Assembly: GCA_902780305.1 (NCBI GenBank) | Contig: CACZFB010000002.1 | Span: 62,001 to 126,000 of the forward strand | Reading direction: 5' to 3' | Length of the DNA: 64,000 nt | Origin: an uncultured Coriobacteriaceae bacterium | GTDB lineage: Bacteria > Actinomycetota > Coriobacteriia > Coriobacteriales > Atopobiaceae | Shown: one piece after another, positions 52,838-61,772 of the stretch | Layout of the letters: each line of letters begins with the position of its first letter | Position numbering within the stretch: position 1 is the first letter of the stretch | Notes under the pieces: generated by a model | What the model saw: the letters and a program-made list of their open reading frames with translations, nothing else | Told to the model about the DNA's origin: nothing | The model's database searches: none | Position numbers and translations under genes: made by a program

Positions 52838-52859
52838 GCCAGCGATGTGTCGCGCTGGC
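52838..52859 (-). other. Hairpin in the leader of pknB
   Basis: GCCAGCG and CGCTGGC with an 8-base loop, in the only sizeable gap (96 bases) of the kinase operon. It could modulate pknB expression or mRNA stability; no function is shown. Confidence 0.35.
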
Positions 52860-52882
52860 TCTGTTTGTAAATACCTGTGCTC

Positions 52883-55729
52883 TCACGACGCAGCTCCCCA
52901 CGCCTTGATGTTGAGGCACTGCGCCAGCACAGAACCCGCAACGTTCGACGCGTGGCCCTGCACGTCCTCGCCATTGCCCTCGATGCACACCGAGATGGCC
53001 AGCGACGGATCGTCGTAGGGGGCAAAGCCGCAGAACAGGGAGTTGGCGGAGCTGCTGCCCACCTGGGCGGTTCCCGTCTTGCCAGCTACCAGGTAGCCAT
53101 CCACGAACGCGCCCGTGCCCGTACCGCTGCTTACCACCTCCAGCATGGCCTCGCCAACCCGCTCGGCGGTCTCGCTGCTCATGGCCTTACCCAGGGAGCT
53201 GGGTTCGGTCGAGAATACCGTGGTGCCCTCGGGAGAGAGCACATGGTCCACCACGTAGGGGTTCATCACGACGCCCTTGTTGGCAACCGTGGCTGCGGCG
53301 ACCGCGTTTTGCATAACGGTGGTCTGCGGGCCGGCCGGGCTCTCGTGCTCGCCCACGGGCTGGCCACAGGCCGCCCATGCCGTCTCCCACTTGGTCATCT
53401 CGGAGGGTTTGGGCATAAGCGAGGGCGTGCACGTAAAGTCAAGACCCAGTGCCTTGCCATAGCCAAACCCGTTGGCGTAGCGTACGAGGTCGTTCGAGCC
53501 AAGCTCGACGCCCAGTTGCCCAAACGCCGTGTTGGCGGAGTAGGCAAAGGCCTGCTCGAGCGAGATGGTGCCATAGTCCACGTTGTGGTCGTTAGACACG
53601 TCCTGCCCGCCGATGTCCATGGAGGCGGGGGCCTCGTACTCCGAGTCGAGCGACGCCGTGTTGGTGTCGAGCGCGGCTGCGAGCGTAACCAGCTTAAAGG
53701 TGGAGCCCGGCGTGTAGAGCTGCGTGGTGCGGTCCACTAGCGGGCTGGCGCCCTCGGCGCTGTTCTGGATGACATCGCCGATGTTGGTTGGGTCGTACGA
53801 GGGGTTGGACGCCTTGGCAAGCACCGCGCCCGTCTTGGTGTCGAGCACGACGATGGCGCCCTGGTAGCCGTCGAGCGCCTCCTCGGCGGCGCGCTGCATC
53901 TGGTAGTTGAGCGTGAGCACCACCGACGAGCCGGCAGTGGGAACGCCGGCAAGCGAGTTGAGGGCGCTGTGCCAGTTGGAATAGTTGGCGCTGCCACGCA
54001 GCGCGTCGTTCATGCTGGACTCGATGCCCGTGGCGCCAAAGCGCGTGGAGATGTAGCCCACGGTGTGTGCGGCAACGTTGCCGTTGGGGTACACGCGCTC
54101 GTACGTGCCGTCGTCGTTGCGCACGCTCTCGGCCAGGGTCTGGCCGTCGGAGGTGCTAATGGCGCCGCGCTGCACGAAGGCGCTCCGCGCAATGGTGTGG
54201 TTGTTGTTGGGCATTTGCTGCAGCGCGCTGGCACCAATGGTCTGAATAAAGGTGAGGTTGGTGATAAGCGCGAAGAACAGCACCGAGAATACCGTGATGA
54301 GAGCGGTAAGGCGCTTGCCCAGGGCAACGCGTCCCAGTACGCCCGACTCGGGGGTGTCCAGGCCAAAGTGCCCGCGTACGTTTCCGCCGTGCGCGACGTT
54401 GGCCACCTTGATCTCGCTGGTGTTGGGGCTCACGGGCATCTCGTTGGGAGAGGAGAGGCTGGTCATCATGGTGCCCCTGCCCGTGCCCTCGTCGCCGGCG
54501 CGCAGCAGAAGGCCCACAATAATAAAGCTGGCAAGCAGCGAGCTGCCGCCCTGGCTCATAAAGGGGAGCGTGACGCCGGTAAGGGGCAGCAGGCGCGTGG
54601 TGCCGCCCACAATGAGGAACGCCTGGAACGTGATGGCCGTGGTGAGGCCCACGGCGGTAAAGGCCGACATGTCGGACTTGGCACGCGCGGCGGTCGCCAG
54701 ACCGCGCACGGCAAAGATTACGTACAGGATGAGGATGGCGGAGCCGCCAAGCAGGCCCATCTCCTCGCCGATGGCCGAGAAGAGGAAGTCGGACTCGACC
54801 ACGGGAATCAGCGTGGGCATACCCTGGCCGATGCCCGCACCCACCATGTCGCCGTCGGCAAGCGAGTACAGCGACTGAATAAGCTGGTAGCCGCCGTCGG
54901 GATTGCCAAAGGGGTCCATCCAAATGTTGATGCGGTTTTGCACGTGCGAGAACGCCGAGTAGCAAAACACCGCGCCCACCAGCAGGAGCAGACAGGCAAA
55001 GATCACGTAGCTCACCCGCCCGGTGGCAACGTAGATCATAACCACCAGGAAGGTAAAGAAGAGCACGGCGCTTCCTAGGTCGCGCTCGAAGACCACGACC
55101 AAAAGGCTCACGCCCCACATGGCGAGCAGGGGCAGCAGCATGCGCGGCTTGGGCAGCGCAAGCGGGCCGATGCTCTTGGTGGAGGCCGAGAGCAGCTCGC
55201 GGTTCTCGGAGAGGTATGCCGACAGGAAGAGGATGATAAGCACCTTGGCCAACTCTCCCGGCTGGAACGAGAACGGCCCGATGGATAGCCACAGGCGCGA
55301 GCCGCCATGCTCGGTGCCAAAGACCATGGGGATTACGAGCAGGATTATGCCCACGGTTCCCAGGGTGTACTTGTACGACGCCAGCTCGTCCAGGTTGCGT
55401 ACCAGCACCAGCACCGCGATCATGGCGGCGATGGAGATAAAGAGCCAAAGCACCTGGTTGACGGCGAGTTCGGGCTTGAGCCTGGTGACGAACGCGATGC
55501 CAATGCCCGAGAGCACGAATGTGACCGGTAGAATTACCGGGTCGGCTCCAGGCGCCAGAAACCTGATGGCCACGTGCGCGATTGCGAAGGCGGCGAACAG
55601 GCCTATGGGAACGGCTAGCGAGGCGATGCTGAGTGCCACGTTCATGTTCATCATGTACATGGAGTATATGAGCAGCACCGGGAACGCCGCGGCAAACAGG
55701 AGGAGCAGCTCGGTTGTGCGCCGTGTCAT
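52883..55729 (-). CDS. RodA/FtsW-PbpA fusion (SEDS glycosyltransferase joined to class B PBP)
   Basis: A 948-residue single frame. Residues about 1-440 are a SEDS protein with about ten helices and the conserved Asp motif [13 protein letters not shown] 60-residue hydrophilic linker follows, then one more helix (about 500-520). The C-terminal class B penicillin-binding domain has active-site Ser and Lys in TPGSTFKLV, SxN in YSANTAFGQ and [10 protein letters not shown]. In other Actinomycetota rodA and pbpA are adjacent separate genes at this locus; here they are one polypeptide. It should polymerise and crosslink glycan. The start at 55729 has GGGAGG; 55744 is an alternative. Confidence 0.93.
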   Translation of the reverse strand: MTRRTTELLLLFAAAFPVLLIYSMYMMNMNVALSIASLAVPIGLFAAFAIAHVAIRFLAPGADPVILPVTFVLSGIGIAFVTRLKPELAVNQVLWLFISIAAMIAVLVLVRNLDELASYKYTLGTVGIILLVIPMVFGTEHGGSRLWLSIGPFSFQPGELAKVLIILFLSAYLSENRELLSASTKSIGPLALPKPRMLLPLLAMWGVSLLVVVFERDLGSAVLFFTFLVVMIYVATGRVSYVIFACLLLLVGAVFCYSAFSHVQNRINIWMDPFGNPDGGYQLIQSLYSLADGDMVGAGIGQGMPTLIPVVESDFLFSAIGEEMGLLGGSAILILYVIFAVRGLATAARAKSDMSAFTAVGLTTAITFQAFLIVGGTTRLLPLTGVTLPFMSQGGSSLLASFIIVGLLLRAGDEGTGRGTMMTSLSSPNEMPVSPNTSEIKVANVAHGGNVRGHFGLDTPESGVLGRVALGKRLTALITVFSVLFFALITNLTFIQTIGASALQQMPNNNHTIARSAFVQRGAISTSDGQTLAESVRNDDGTYERVYPNGNVAAHTVGYISTRFGATGIESSMNDALRGSANYSNWHSALNSLAGVPTAGSSVVLTLNYQMQRAAEEALDGYQGAIVVLDTKTGAVLAKASNPSYDPTNIGDVIQNSAEGASPLVDRTTQLYTPGSTFKLVTLAAALDTNTASLDSEYEAPASMDIGGQDVSNDHNVDYGTISLEQAFAYSANTAFGQLGVELGSNDLVRYANGFGYGKALGLDFTCTPSLMPKPSEMTKWETAWAACGQPVGEHESPAGPQTTVMQNAVAAATVANKGVVMNPYVVDHVLSPEGTTVFSTEPSSLGKAMSSETAERVGEAMLEVVSSGTGTGAFVDGYLVAGKTGTAQVGSSSANSLFCGFAPYDDPSLAISVCIEGNGEDVQGHASNVAGSVLAQCLNIKAWGAAS

Positions 55730-55745
55730 GGAAAGGCCTCCCATG

Positions 55746-57143
55746 CTACGCACCTTCTCTCTCCGTTGCCTGCGCCTGGGCGAGTGCCGAGTTCTCGGCC
55801 TCGTCGGCGGCGAGCTTGCCGGTTTGGGCTGCAGCGCTGGGTGTTGCGTCGCCAGTCTCGTTGCGCGATACGTCCTCGCCCTCGTTGCCGTCCTCGTCGT
55901 CATGTTGCTGCTTTTGGTTGGCGCCCGCCGACGCCTTGGTCTCCTCGGCCGCGCGGGCCGCCTTGGTCTTTTGGTCGTCGATCTGGTCGCGGTAGCGCTC
56001 TATGGTGGCGTGACCCTCCTCGGCGCTCGACACGATGATGCCCTCGTTGATTTGGTTTTGCAGGGCGTTGGGCAGGTCGCTCACCTCTACGGAGGAGTTC
56101 TCGGTAAGGGTGTGGAACGGGATGCCCAAAAACTCGTCGCGCACGCCGCGGTACACGCCCACCGTGCCGTCGTTGTTGCCCACGTACCACGAGTTGCCAA
56201 TGAGGCCAAAGAGCACGGCGACGATTGCCAGCGTGGTTGCGGCCGCAATAATAATCCAGGTGCGTACGCGCTTGAGGTTTTGCAGGTTGCGCAGGCTCGC
56301 AAGGCCGTCCTCCACCACGTCGATTACCACGACGGTAACGTTGTCGTGGCCACCGGAGGTGAGCGCGGCCGAGACCAGCGTGTCGGCGGCCGCCTGCGGT
56401 GTAACGCTGGAGACCGCAAGCTCCTCGATGTCCTTGTCGGGAACCATGCTGGAGAGGCCGTCGGAGCACATAATAATGCGGTCGCCCGTGGAGACGTCCA
56501 GCGTAAAGTGGTCGGCGTACATGTCGGGGTCGGAGCCCAGAGCACGCGTGATGATGGAACGGGACGGATGGATGCGCGCCTCGTCTGCCGTGATCTCGCC
56601 GGAGTCGACGAGTTCCTCCACGTAGCTGTGGTCGTGGGTGATGCGCACCAGCGTGCCGCCGTGCAGCAGGTAGATGCGCGAGTCGCCCACATGTGCGACC
56701 GCCATCTTGTTGTTCTCTATGTAGACGCAGGTAGCCGTGCAGCCCATGCCCGGTTTGCCCGTTCCGTTGAGCGATCCCTCCAAGACCGCCGTGTTGGCAT
56801 CCTCCACGGCGACGCCCAACAGGATGTCGTCGGCGTGCGTGGGGGTGTGCTCGGCGATGGTTTGCACCGCTATGCTGCTTGCCACCTCGCCGGCCGCATG
56901 TCCACCCATGCCGTCGCACACGACGAACAGGGGGGCTTGCACCAGGAAGGAGTCCTCGTTGTGGCTGCGCACCAGTCCCACGTCGGAACGCGCGCCCCAA
57001 GACAGCGTGTCCGTGGAGCCCGAGTCGGTGTTGGCTCCCGCGCGGTTCTCAACCGGCATCTCGTTGCGGCCTGGGGCGTTAATGGGCTCCTGGGTCGAAG
57101 GCTCGGGCGTGGTCTGCGGCGCGTTGGAGGGTTCGGTCGTCAT
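55746..57143 (-). CDS. pstP: PP2C-family Ser/Thr phosphatase PstP
   Basis: A 465-residue phosphatase. A disordered N-terminus of about 45 residues is followed by the PP2C domain (about 48-285) with [36 protein letters not shown] and [10 protein letters not shown], holding the metal-binding Asp residues. One TM segment (about 300-322) leads to an extracytoplasmic part and an acidic low-complexity tail. PstP reverses phosphorylation by the locus kinases. The start codon overlaps the fhaB stop (ATGA), and the fusion gene follows within 20 bases. Confidence 0.94.
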   Translation of the reverse strand: MTTEPSNAPQTTPEPSTQEPINAPGRNEMPVENRAGANTDSGSTDTLSWGARSDVGLVRSHNEDSFLVQAPLFVVCDGMGGHAAGEVASSIAVQTIAEHTPTHADDILLGVAVEDANTAVLEGSLNGTGKPGMGCTATCVYIENNKMAVAHVGDSRIYLLHGGTLVRITHDHSYVEELVDSGEITADEARIHPSRSIITRALGSDPDMYADHFTLDVSTGDRIIMCSDGLSSMVPDKDIEELAVSSVTPQAAADTLVSAALTSGGHDNVTVVVIDVVEDGLASLRNLQNLKRVRTWIIIAAATTLAIVAVLFGLIGNSWYVGNNDGTVGVYRGVRDEFLGIPFHTLTENSSVEVSDLPNALQNQINEGIIVSSAEEGHATIERYRDQIDDQKTKAARAAEETKASAGANQKQQHDDEDGNEGEDVSRNETGDATPSAAAQTGKLAADEAENSALAQAQATEREGA

Positions 57144-57553
57144 CGGCGGCTCACCCTCATTACCGTGTCACCAATCTGCACCTCGTCGCCGTCGCGCAGG
57201 GTTACGGGCTGACCAATGTTGTGCCCGTTGACCATGGTGCCGTTTGTGGATCCCAGGTCCTCCAGCACGAGTGCCGGACCCTGCAGCGTAAACCGCGCAT
57301 GCGTGGCCGAGACAAACGGCTCGTCGACCACGACGTCCGAAGACGGCGAGCGGCCCACGACCACCGGCCCCAAGATGTCCACGTGCAGACCACGCAGCAG
57401 CTTCGAGCCCTTTTCTACGTCTATGGCCCAGATGGCGGCGTCCCTGCGTTGCCCGCGTACGAGGCCGATGCCGGTGCGCATGGCCGCGAACAGGAACAGG
57501 TACAGGAGCGCGACCAGCAGGATGCGGCCGGCAAACAGTACGAGGTCGATCAT
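57140..57553 (-). CDS. fhaB: Membrane-anchored FHA-domain protein FhaB
   Basis: A 137-residue protein with one N-terminal TM helix (about 3-23) and a C-terminal FHA domain. The phosphothreonine-binding motifs are GRSPSSDVVV, a Ser/His pair in FVSATHARF, and GSTNGTMVNG. FhaB homologues (FipA/FhaB) bind phosphorylated division proteins. The gene begins one base after the fhaA stop and its TGA overlaps the pstP start. Confidence 0.93.
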   Translation of the reverse strand: MIDLVLFAGRILLVALLYLFLFAAMRTGIGLVRGQRRDAAIWAIDVEKGSKLLRGLHVDILGPVVVGRSPSSDVVVDEPFVSATHARFTLQGPALVLEDLGSTNGTMVNGHNIGQPVTLRDGDEVQIGDTVMRVSRR

Positions 57554-57554
57554 G

Positions 57555-58589
57555 CTACCCCGCCCTGAACTCGAGGTTCACGAGGCCGATGGTTACCAAA
57601 TCGCCCTCGTGCAGGGTTGCCTCGCGTACGTCCATGTCGTTTACCAGGGTACCGTTGGTCGAGTGCAGGTCGACAATGCGCCAGACACCGTCTTGGAAGG
57701 TAAGCTCTGCGTGACGACGGGACACGTTGGGATCGTGCAGTACAATGCCGCCTTCGGTGCGCTCGCGACCGATGGTGGCGTGGGGCGTGGTAATGGTGTA
57801 TGACTTGCCCGTGCTGATGTCGAGGAGCGTGCATGCGGGCACGGCGGCGTCTGCCAGGCCGTCCGCGTCCTGCTCGGGGCTGGCGTCCACGGCGACGTCT
57901 GCCGCAAAGGCGTCCGCTGCAACGGCACCCGCTGCGGCCAGGTCGTCTGCCAGGGGCTCGTCGATTTCCTGGGCAATCTGGTCGAGGTCCTCCACGGGCT
58001 GCGCGAAGTCGCTGGCCGGCATGGCGAAGTCGGCATCCTGCTCGTTGGGGACGAGCTCGGGCTCGGGCACGAAGGCGACCTCTGCCGCCACGGGCGCGGG
58101 CTCGTCGTCATGCACGGGAACGGGCGAGGGCACGAAGTCCTGTTCGCCGTAGCCAAAAACGTCCTGCGGCGGTGTGATGCCCAAGAACGCGTTCTCCTCG
58201 TCGCGCAGACGGGCCAGCGTGCGCGGGTCGATGTTCTCGGCGAACACCGAGAAGCGTCCCGGACGCAGCGCGGGATCCACCATAAAGCGCACGAGGGGCT
58301 TGCCCACAAAGGTGTAGCCGCGCTTCTTGGCCTGGGCCTCCACCAGCTGCGAAATCTCGTCGGTAAGGCTTATGTACAGGGGGCGCATCGTGGCGTCGTC
58401 CTTGGCCGAGACCAATATGGTAAAGAGGGCCGGAGCGGTGTCCACGCCGTCTATAACAAAGGTCTCGTCTTCCATCTCGCGCACCGCGCGCTTTGCCAGG
58501 CGCTTAAACGAGAAGGGAACGCGCTGCCCGGGGGCGCCCTCCATAAAGATGGCGCTCACGCGCTGCTCAAAGATGGTCAATACGTTCAT
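57555..58589 (-). CDS. fhaA: FhaA: DUF3662 plus FHA-domain protein
   Basis: A 344-residue protein. The N-terminal DUF3662 domain (about 1-125) has LTIFEQRVSAIFMEG. A long acidic Asp/Glu/Ala-rich middle follows (about 145-250). The C-terminal FHA domain (about 255-344) has IGRERTEGGIVL, VSRRHAEL and STNGTLVNDM. FhaA links kinase signalling with peptidoglycan precursor export in actinobacteria. Its ATG overlaps the stop of the preceding kinase gene (ATGA). Confidence 0.94.
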   Translation of the reverse strand: MNVLTIFEQRVSAIFMEGAPGQRVPFSFKRLAKRAVREMEDETFVIDGVDTAPALFTILVSAKDDATMRPLYISLTDEISQLVEAQAKKRGYTFVGKPLVRFMVDPALRPGRFSVFAENIDPRTLARLRDEENAFLGITPPQDVFGYGEQDFVPSPVPVHDDEPAPVAAEVAFVPEPELVPNEQDADFAMPASDFAQPVEDLDQIAQEIDEPLADDLAAAGAVAADAFAADVAVDASPEQDADGLADAAVPACTLLDISTGKSYTITTPHATIGRERTEGGIVLHDPNVSRRHAELTFQDGVWRIVDLHSTNGTLVNDMDVREATLHEGDLVTIGLVNLEFRAG

Positions 58590-60355
58590 GTTCGATCATC
58601 GCCCTCCAGGTTTTGGACGTATCCGCCAGTGAGGATATTCGCAATGCATAAGGTAGCACCTAAGCATAGCGTAATGCCAAGCGTCATGCTGTCCAGAGCC
58701 GACGTAATGTTTCCATTTTCCATTTGTGTGCACGCGTAGAACGCAAATCCGAGCACCACGAGGGCCGCGACCTGACCCAACACGCCAAACGTCATGCCAC
58801 CCCGGCGCGTAAGCACCGAGCACGCCAGCGCACCCACGCCGCAGCCGCCCATGAGCACCCACGCCGCCGGCTGGACGAGCGTGGAGGCCATGGCTTGGGC
58901 AAGCTCCTGTGCCTCGAACCCCTGTTGCAGGCCAATGCCAAACAGACACCACAGCAGCCACCCCAAGACGCCGGTAACAAACGCGTCGAGGGGTCCCAAG
59001 GCCATGCCAGAAATGCCGACGCCTGCCAAAGGAGACGAGAGGCAGCTGGGAAGCAACAGGGCCGTTCCGGCCAGATGGTTGCGCCTGCCCACAAAGATCC
59101 ACCACGCGAGTCCCACGAGGCCAACAAGCAGGGCAAGGGGAAACGAGAAGCGCGAGGGATACGCGCAAATCGAGGCCACGAGCGCGGTAATGCCCAAGGC
59201 GCCACCCACCGGTGGCCAGGCCAGGCTAGCAACCGCGACGCCGCCCACGCCAAACGCGAGCGCGTTGCTGGCGTTGGGGAGCATGAGGGGGATGGCCACG
59301 TATGCGGCCCATGCGGCGGTCGCCGCGGCAAGGATGCGCGTGACGGCGCTGCCCAGCCAGGGAAACTGCAGTCGCATGGGCACGTGGAGCCTGCCCCATT
59401 CCTCGGCGGGGTCCGGCTCGTTGTTCTCCTCGGTCTGGTTGAGGAGGTCCTGCAGGGACTCTCGCCCGTCGGCGGCGTCTCCCAGCGCCCGAACCAGGTC
59501 GCGCGCAAACAGCTCGACCGAGACCATGCGCGATGCTGGGTTGGGGTCGAGTGCCCGCAGGAGCGTCTCCTCCACGATGCCGGCCAGCTCGGGCTCGATG
59601 CGCGAAAGCGCCGGGGACGGACCGCGCTCAATGAGCTTGAGCGACTCCTCGGGTGTGTTGGCCGCATAGGGGCACGAGCCAGTGAGGGCCTCCCACACGA
59701 CGACTGCCAGCGAGAACACATCGGTGCGCTCGTCCACGTAGTCGCCCTCAATCTGTTCGGGTGGCATGTAGCCAATGGTGCCGCCGCGTGCCCCGCCATA
59801 GCCTGCGGCCGACGCGAGCGACGCCATGCCAAAGTCCCCCAGCTTAACGGTGCCGGAGCGGTCCACGATGATGTTAGCCGGCTTGAGGTCGAGGTGCAGG
59901 ACGCCGTTTTCGTGCGCAAAGGCGAGCGCGGAGGCAACCGAGTCCACCAGGTGGGCACACTCGTCGAAGGTGAGCACGCCGCCCTCCACGCGTGCCAGCA
60001 GATCGGCGAGGTTCAGGCCGTCCACGTACTCCATCACCAGATACGAGAAGTTCGCATCGCTTTCGAAGTCGTACATCCTCACGATGTTGGGATGGGCCAG
60101 CAGGCTCGAGGTGCGTGCCTCGGCAAGCGCCTCGTCCAGGGTGGAGGCCAGCACGGGTGAGTCGGACTCCAGGCGCAGTGGCATGCGCTTTATGGCCACG
60201 CGTCGCTGCAGACGGGCATCCCAGCACACGCTTACGGTGCCAAAACCGCCTTCGGTGTTGGTTTGCAAGATACGATAGCGTCCCAGCATGACCTCCGCGG
60301 GATCCTGTGGGTACGTGTTGATGGTGCCTTGCCTGGTACGGGTGGTTTGCTGCAC
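58586..60355 (-). CDS. Ser/Thr protein kinase with multi-helix C-terminus
   Basis: A 589-residue protein heading the wall-growth operon. The kinase domain (about 24-285) has TEGGFGTVSV, VAIKRM, HLDLKPANIIV and DFGMAS, so the usual HRD is HLD. The C-terminal half (about 345-575) has about seven or eight hydrophobic segments rather than PASTA domains. GTG at 60355 (AGGGA upstream) is chosen because it lies behind a TACAAT box and ahead of the kinase fold; the longer frame only reads into the family B repeat. It overlaps fhaA by four bases. Confidence 0.88.
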   Translation of the reverse strand: MQQTTRTRQGTINTYPQDPAEVMLGRYRILQTNTEGGFGTVSVCWDARLQRRVAIKRMPLRLESDSPVLASTLDEALAEARTSSLLAHPNIVRMYDFESDANFSYLVMEYVDGLNLADLLARVEGGVLTFDECAHLVDSVASALAFAHENGVLHLDLKPANIIVDRSGTVKLGDFGMASLASAAGYGGARGGTIGYMPPEQIEGDYVDERTDVFSLAVVVWEALTGSCPYAANTPEESLKLIERGPSPALSRIEPELAGIVEETLLRALDPNPASRMVSVELFARDLVRALGDAADGRESLQDLLNQTEENNEPDPAEEWGRLHVPMRLQFPWLGSAVTRILAAATAAWAAYVAIPLMLPNASNALAFGVGGVAVASLAWPPVGGALGITALVASICAYPSRFSFPLALLVGLVGLAWWIFVGRRNHLAGTALLLPSCLSSPLAGVGISGMALGPLDAFVTGVLGWLLWCLFGIGLQQGFEAQELAQAMASTLVQPAAWVLMGGCGVGALACSVLTRRGGMTFGVLGQVAALVVLGFAFYACTQMENGNITSALDSMTLGITLCLGATLCIANILTGGYVQNLEGDDRT

Positions 60356-60399
60356 GACGAGTCCCTGTTCGTTTATGGTGCGTTGCCGCGTGTACGCCC

Positions 60400-60405
60400 A
60401 TTGTA
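60400..60405 (-). promoter_or_regulatory. Candidate -10 element of the kinase/wall-growth operon
   Basis: On the minus strand TACAAT lies 44 bases before the GTG start at 60355, matching the hexamer before argH and purC. Confidence 0.45.
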
Positions 60406-60446
60406 GCGTTTCTCGCCGTGGCCGCAAACTAGGCCTGGAAAGGGGT

Positions 60447-60480
60447 GGCCCATCAAAGGGGGTTACCCCTTTGATGGGCC
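60447..60480. repeat. Family B palindrome
   Basis: GGCCCATCAAAGGGG, loop GTTA, then CCCCTTTGATGGGCC: perfect 15-bp arms upstream of the kinase operon, between it and the divergent tRNA-Leu. Confidence 0.92.
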
Positions 60481-60551
60481 GACACAATCTGGCCTGTCCG
60501 TAAAAGTGGCCACGGGGCTTGCGCGAGCCAGAAAAATTTAAAAATTGGGTG

Positions 60552-60580
60552 TTGAAACTCGACGGACTTCGTAGTAGCAT
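60552..60580 (+). promoter_or_regulatory. Promoter of tRNA-Leu
   Basis: TTGAAA (60552-60557), a 17-base spacer, and TAGCAT (60575-60580), 11 bases before the mature tRNA. Confidence 0.6.
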
Positions 60581-60591
60581 CTAATGCCTAC

Positions 60592-60678
60592 GCGGGCGTG
60601 GCGGAATTGGCAGACGCGTACGGTTCAGGTCCGTATGGGGGCAACCCCGTGAAGGTTCAAGTCCTTTCGCCCGCACCA
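60592..60678 (+). tRNA. tRNA-Leu(CAG)
   Basis: An 87-base class II tRNA: acceptor GCGGGCG/CGCCCGC, anticodon stem TACGG/CCGTA with loop TTCAGGT (anticodon CAG), a long variable arm TGGGGGCAACCCCGT, T loop TTCAAGT, and encoded CCA. Confidence 0.96.
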
Positions 60679-60689
60679 TTGAATTCTGA

Positions 60690-60710
60690 GGCCCTTCGGG
60701 GCCTTTTTTT
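60690..60710 (+). terminator. Rho-independent terminator of tRNA-Leu
   Basis: GGCCC TTCG GGGCC followed by seven T, 12 bases after the tRNA. This is the only textbook intrinsic terminator in the window. Confidence 0.92.
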
Positions 60711-60815
60711 GTTGCCTGTTGGGGTTGGCGCGTGGGGCTGAGCCGTACGTGGGGAGACGCGCCTCGCAAGGCGTGTTCCGCACGCACGGCCAGCCCCTAA
60801 CGCCGCTGACCTACC

Positions 60816-61313
60816 CTAGTTGAGCAGTGCCACGCCCGCGTTGAGGTAACCTGCGAAGGTACTCCACGCGAGGTAGGGGACCAGGCAGGCGCCCGCCAAG
60901 GGGTTGAGCCTAAAGGCGATTATTACGAGCGCCAGGATGTGTGCCCACATGACCACCAGCATGGCCAAGGCCACCCAATAGGCTTGAAGCCCAAAGAACA
61001 CCGGCGACCAGGCAAAGTTGACGGCCAGTTGCAGTGCATAGAGCACCAGGGCAACAAGCCTAAGGCGTTGCTCGCCGCTGGTTTGGGGCTCGTGGACAAA
61101 GATCAAATAGCTTGCCACGCCCATCAGGATGTACAGCACGGACCAGGCAACGGGAAACAGCCACGCCGGTGGTGAGAGCGGCGGCTGATTGAGCTGCTCG
61201 AATCGTACCATGGCATCCTTGGTAAGCCAGGACGAAATGATGCCTGTTACCAGCGGTATCGCAATCGATGCTGCGAGTGCCGGAAGGCGAACGTGCATGG
61301 TGCGTTGAATCAT
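60816..61313 (-). CDS. tspO: TspO/MBR family protein
   Basis: A 165-residue membrane protein with five hydrophobic helices and the TspO signature residues: QPPLSPPAWLFPVAWSVLY, NFAWSPVFFG and PYLAWSTFAGYLN. TspO proteins bind porphyrins and related ligands and affect oxidative-stress responses. The ATG at 61313 follows GAGGAGAAG. No haem genes are adjacent, so the ligand is open. It is probably transcribed alone. Confidence 0.93.
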   Translation of the reverse strand: MIQRTMHVRLPALAASIAIPLVTGIISSWLTKDAMVRFEQLNQPPLSPPAWLFPVAWSVLYILMGVASYLIFVHEPQTSGEQRLRLVALVLYALQLAVNFAWSPVFFGLQAYWVALAMLVVMWAHILALVIIAFRLNPLAGACLVPYLAWSTFAGYLNAGVALLN

Positions 61314-61411
61314 GTACTTCTCCTCTCGAACGCTCCGTTGGAATCAGAGGAGTGTACCCATGGGCGTGTTGGGTTATACGTCAAGCCTTGATGGCTCACG
61401 GGGATGTCGCA

Positions 61412-61466
61412 CAAGGAAGGGGTGCCGTGCCAACACAGCTGGTGTCAGCATGGCACCCCTTCCTTG
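61412..61466. repeat. Family E palindrome
   Basis: CAAGGAAGGGGTGCCGTGC and GCATGGCACCCCTTCCTTG pair with one mismatch around an ACACAGCTGGTGT centre that is itself nearly palindromic. It lies between tspO and a small minus-strand gene. Confidence 0.88.
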
Positions 61467-61475
61467 CGCTAACTG

Positions 61476-61673
61476 CTATGAGCGGGTGTCTTCTCCGTCG
61501 TCAAACAGGTCCCAGTCGCCCTCCTGCTTCTCGTGGTTGTAAAAGCGGGCGCGAGTGCGCTTCTCGAGCAGCCAGGCGATGAGCACGAACAGCAGGACGC
61601 CCCCCACCATAAGCGCAATGACGCCCGGTCTCGTGCCAAAGAGCCATCCAAAGAACGCATTAATAGAATCCAC
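61476..61673 (-). CDS. Very small single-helix membrane protein
   Basis: A 65-residue product starting at GTG 61673 with GAAGAAAGG eight bases upstream. Residues about 17-38 form one transmembrane helix ([19 protein letters not shown]), then a basic turn (EKRTRARF) and an acidic tail ([10 protein letters not shown]). An ATG at 61709 lies too close to the -10 element to be translated. No family is recognised. It diverges from serS and shares a palindromic -10 with it. Confidence 0.65.
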   Translation of the reverse strand: MDSINAFFGWLFGTRPGVIALMVGGVLLFVLIAWLLEKRTRARFYNHEKQEGDWDLFDDGEDTRS

Positions 61674-61713
61674 GTCGGCGCCTTTCTTCGTGCTGTGTGC
61701 GTTTTGCATCCAC

Positions 61714-61723
61714 AGTATATACT
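61714..61723. promoter_or_regulatory. Shared palindromic -10 (AGTATATACT) for serS and the small gene
   Basis: The palindrome contains TATACT on both strands: 61718-61723 forward towards serS and 61719-61714 reverse towards the small membrane-protein gene. The two promoters must compete or exclude one another. -35 boxes are weak on both sides. Confidence 0.5.
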
Positions 61724-61772
61724 GATGGGTGCCGTGCGAGCGGCAAGAGATACACGAGAAGAGAGGTACCCC

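Noticed and set aside
61476..61772. A T-box leader for serS
   Set aside because: Only about 50 bases lie between the putative -10 and the ATG, with no T-box or terminator hairpin; the rest holds the small divergent gene.
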